Made by a program: the position numbers and the translations under genes. Below the pieces are notes generated by a model. The model had not been told where the DNA came from, ran no database searches, and saw only the letters and a list, made by a program, of their open reading frames with translations. Positions 7,212-7,550 of a stretch of DNA of 7,550 nt are shown one piece after another. The stretch's first letter is position 1. The number at the start of each line of letters is the position of its first letter. Source of the DNA: an uncultured Duganella sp. (GTDB lineage: Bacteria > Pseudomonadota > Gammaproteobacteria > Burkholderiales > Burkholderiaceae); assembly GCA_946482335.1 (NCBI GenBank), contig CAMLRG010000238.1:1-7550 (forward strand). Direction: 5' to 3'.

Positions 7212-7233
7212 GCTTTGCCCGGGCCGGGCAAGC
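7212..7233 (-). terminator. GC-rich hairpin just after the ABC ATPase stop
   Basis: GCTTTGCCCG (7212-7221) and CGGGCAAGC (7225-7233) pair as nine base pairs with one bulged base and a three-base loop, starting five bases past the TGA of the ABC gene. No T run follows, so it is not a canonical factor-independent terminator; it could instead protect the 3' end of the mRNA. Confidence 0.4.
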
Positions 7234-7238
7234 CGGCG

Positions 7239-7550
7239 TCAGGCCGCTTTCGGGATCGCCGCCAGCAGGCTGCGCGTGTAGGGATGGCGCGGATTGCGGT
7301 ACAAGTCGTCGGCATCCGCCATTTCCACCACCTCCCCCTGGTGCATTACCATCACCTGGTCGGAGATGTATTTCACCACCGACAGGTCGTGCGAAATGAA
7401 GATATACGCGAGCCCGTATTCATCCTGCAGGTCTTGCAGCAGGTTCAGCACTTGCGCCTGGACCGACACGTCCAGCGCCGAGACCGATTCGTCGCACACC
7501 AGGATTTGCGGTTGCATGGTGAGGCAGCGCGCAATCGCGATACGCTGCCG
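7239..7550 (-). CDS. Oligopeptide/dipeptide-type ABC transporter ATP-binding protein, C-terminal part (5' end outside window)
   Basis: Only the last 103 codons are visible; the frame is open to the right edge. The visible start [10 protein letters not shown] is the part just after the LSGGQ signature. Next come Walker B with its catalytic Glu (ILVCDE), the D-loop SALD, the switch His in FISHDLSVV, and the terminal [15 protein letters not shown] typical of the C-terminal extension of Opp/Dpp/Gsi ATPases. The protein would energise import of peptides or similar solutes through a membrane permease pair fed by a periplasmic binding protein; none of these partners is in the window. It stops soon after the HPYT motif, shorter than single-domain OppF/DppF proteins often are, so it could be the second half of a tandem ATPase of the GsiA type; this cannot be decided here. 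A Ser replaces the more usual Pro after the Walker B Glu, which also occurs in this family. An internal ATG at 7517 is not the true start. Confidence 0.92.
   Translation of the reverse strand, partial: RQRIAIARCLTMQPQILVCDESVSALDVSVQAQVLNLLQDLQDEYGLAYIFISHDLSVVKYISDQVMVMHQGEVVEMADADDLYRNPRHPYTRSLLAAIPKAA

Noticed and set aside
7151..7315. Extension of the kinase N-terminus to an upstream ATG at 7315
   Set aside because: It would overlap the ABC gene and cross two hairpins; the GTG at 7150 has a good GGAG and lies right before the first membrane segment.
4868..7399. 843-codon plus-strand open frame opposite the sensor kinase
   Set aside because: The opposite strand encodes a full multi-domain kinase with motifs in order. 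The plus-strand product is Gln/His/Arg/Gly-rich without any family motif, and it also runs into the ABC gene.
1..7550. CRISPR array, tRNA or rRNA gene, insertion sequence or defence island
   Set aside because: No regularly spaced direct repeats, no cloverleaf or rRNA-like stretch, and no transposase or integrase were seen; the genes are housekeeping or common accessory types.

Overview
The window is ordinary, GC-rich chromosomal DNA of a bacterium. All six genes I can support lie on the minus strand, so transcription runs right to left. The proteins (glucokinase of the E. coli Glk type, DedA joined to a rhodanese domain, RluB with a long Ala/Lys-rich front end, ScpB directly upstream of rluB) and the base composition suggest a betaproteobacterium, most likely Oxalobacteraceae (Massilia, Duganella or Janthinobacterium relatives). 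That placement is a judgement from gene content, not a computed classification.

Read in the direction of transcription, the right edge holds the last 103 codons of an oligopeptide-type ABC transporter ATPase. A short spacer with two strong GC hairpins follows. Next comes a 753-residue membrane-bound hybrid sensor histidine kinase (two membrane segments, PAS, HisKA, HATPase, receiver). Thirty bases further on is a DedA-family membrane protein fused to a rhodanese domain. A 290-base gene-free stretch then carries a striking pair of inverted 31-base palindromic repeats. After that comes glucokinase (glk), a 188-base spacer with a possible promoter, and the overlapping pair scpB and rluB, the latter running off the left edge.

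Three units can be inferred. The first is the end of a peptide-import operon. The second is a possible sensor kinase plus dedA-rhodanese unit. The third is scpB-rluB, joining chromosome condensation (ScpB of the SMC complex) with 23S rRNA modification (RluB), an arrangement found in many bacteria. glk appears to stand alone between the repeat region and scpB.

I see no defence system, phage, integrase, CRISPR array or RNA gene, and nothing that amounts to a new multi-gene system. The points most worth a second look are the degenerate kinase and receiver motifs of the hybrid kinase, the paired palindromic repeat, and a perfect hairpin that buries the dedA start codon.
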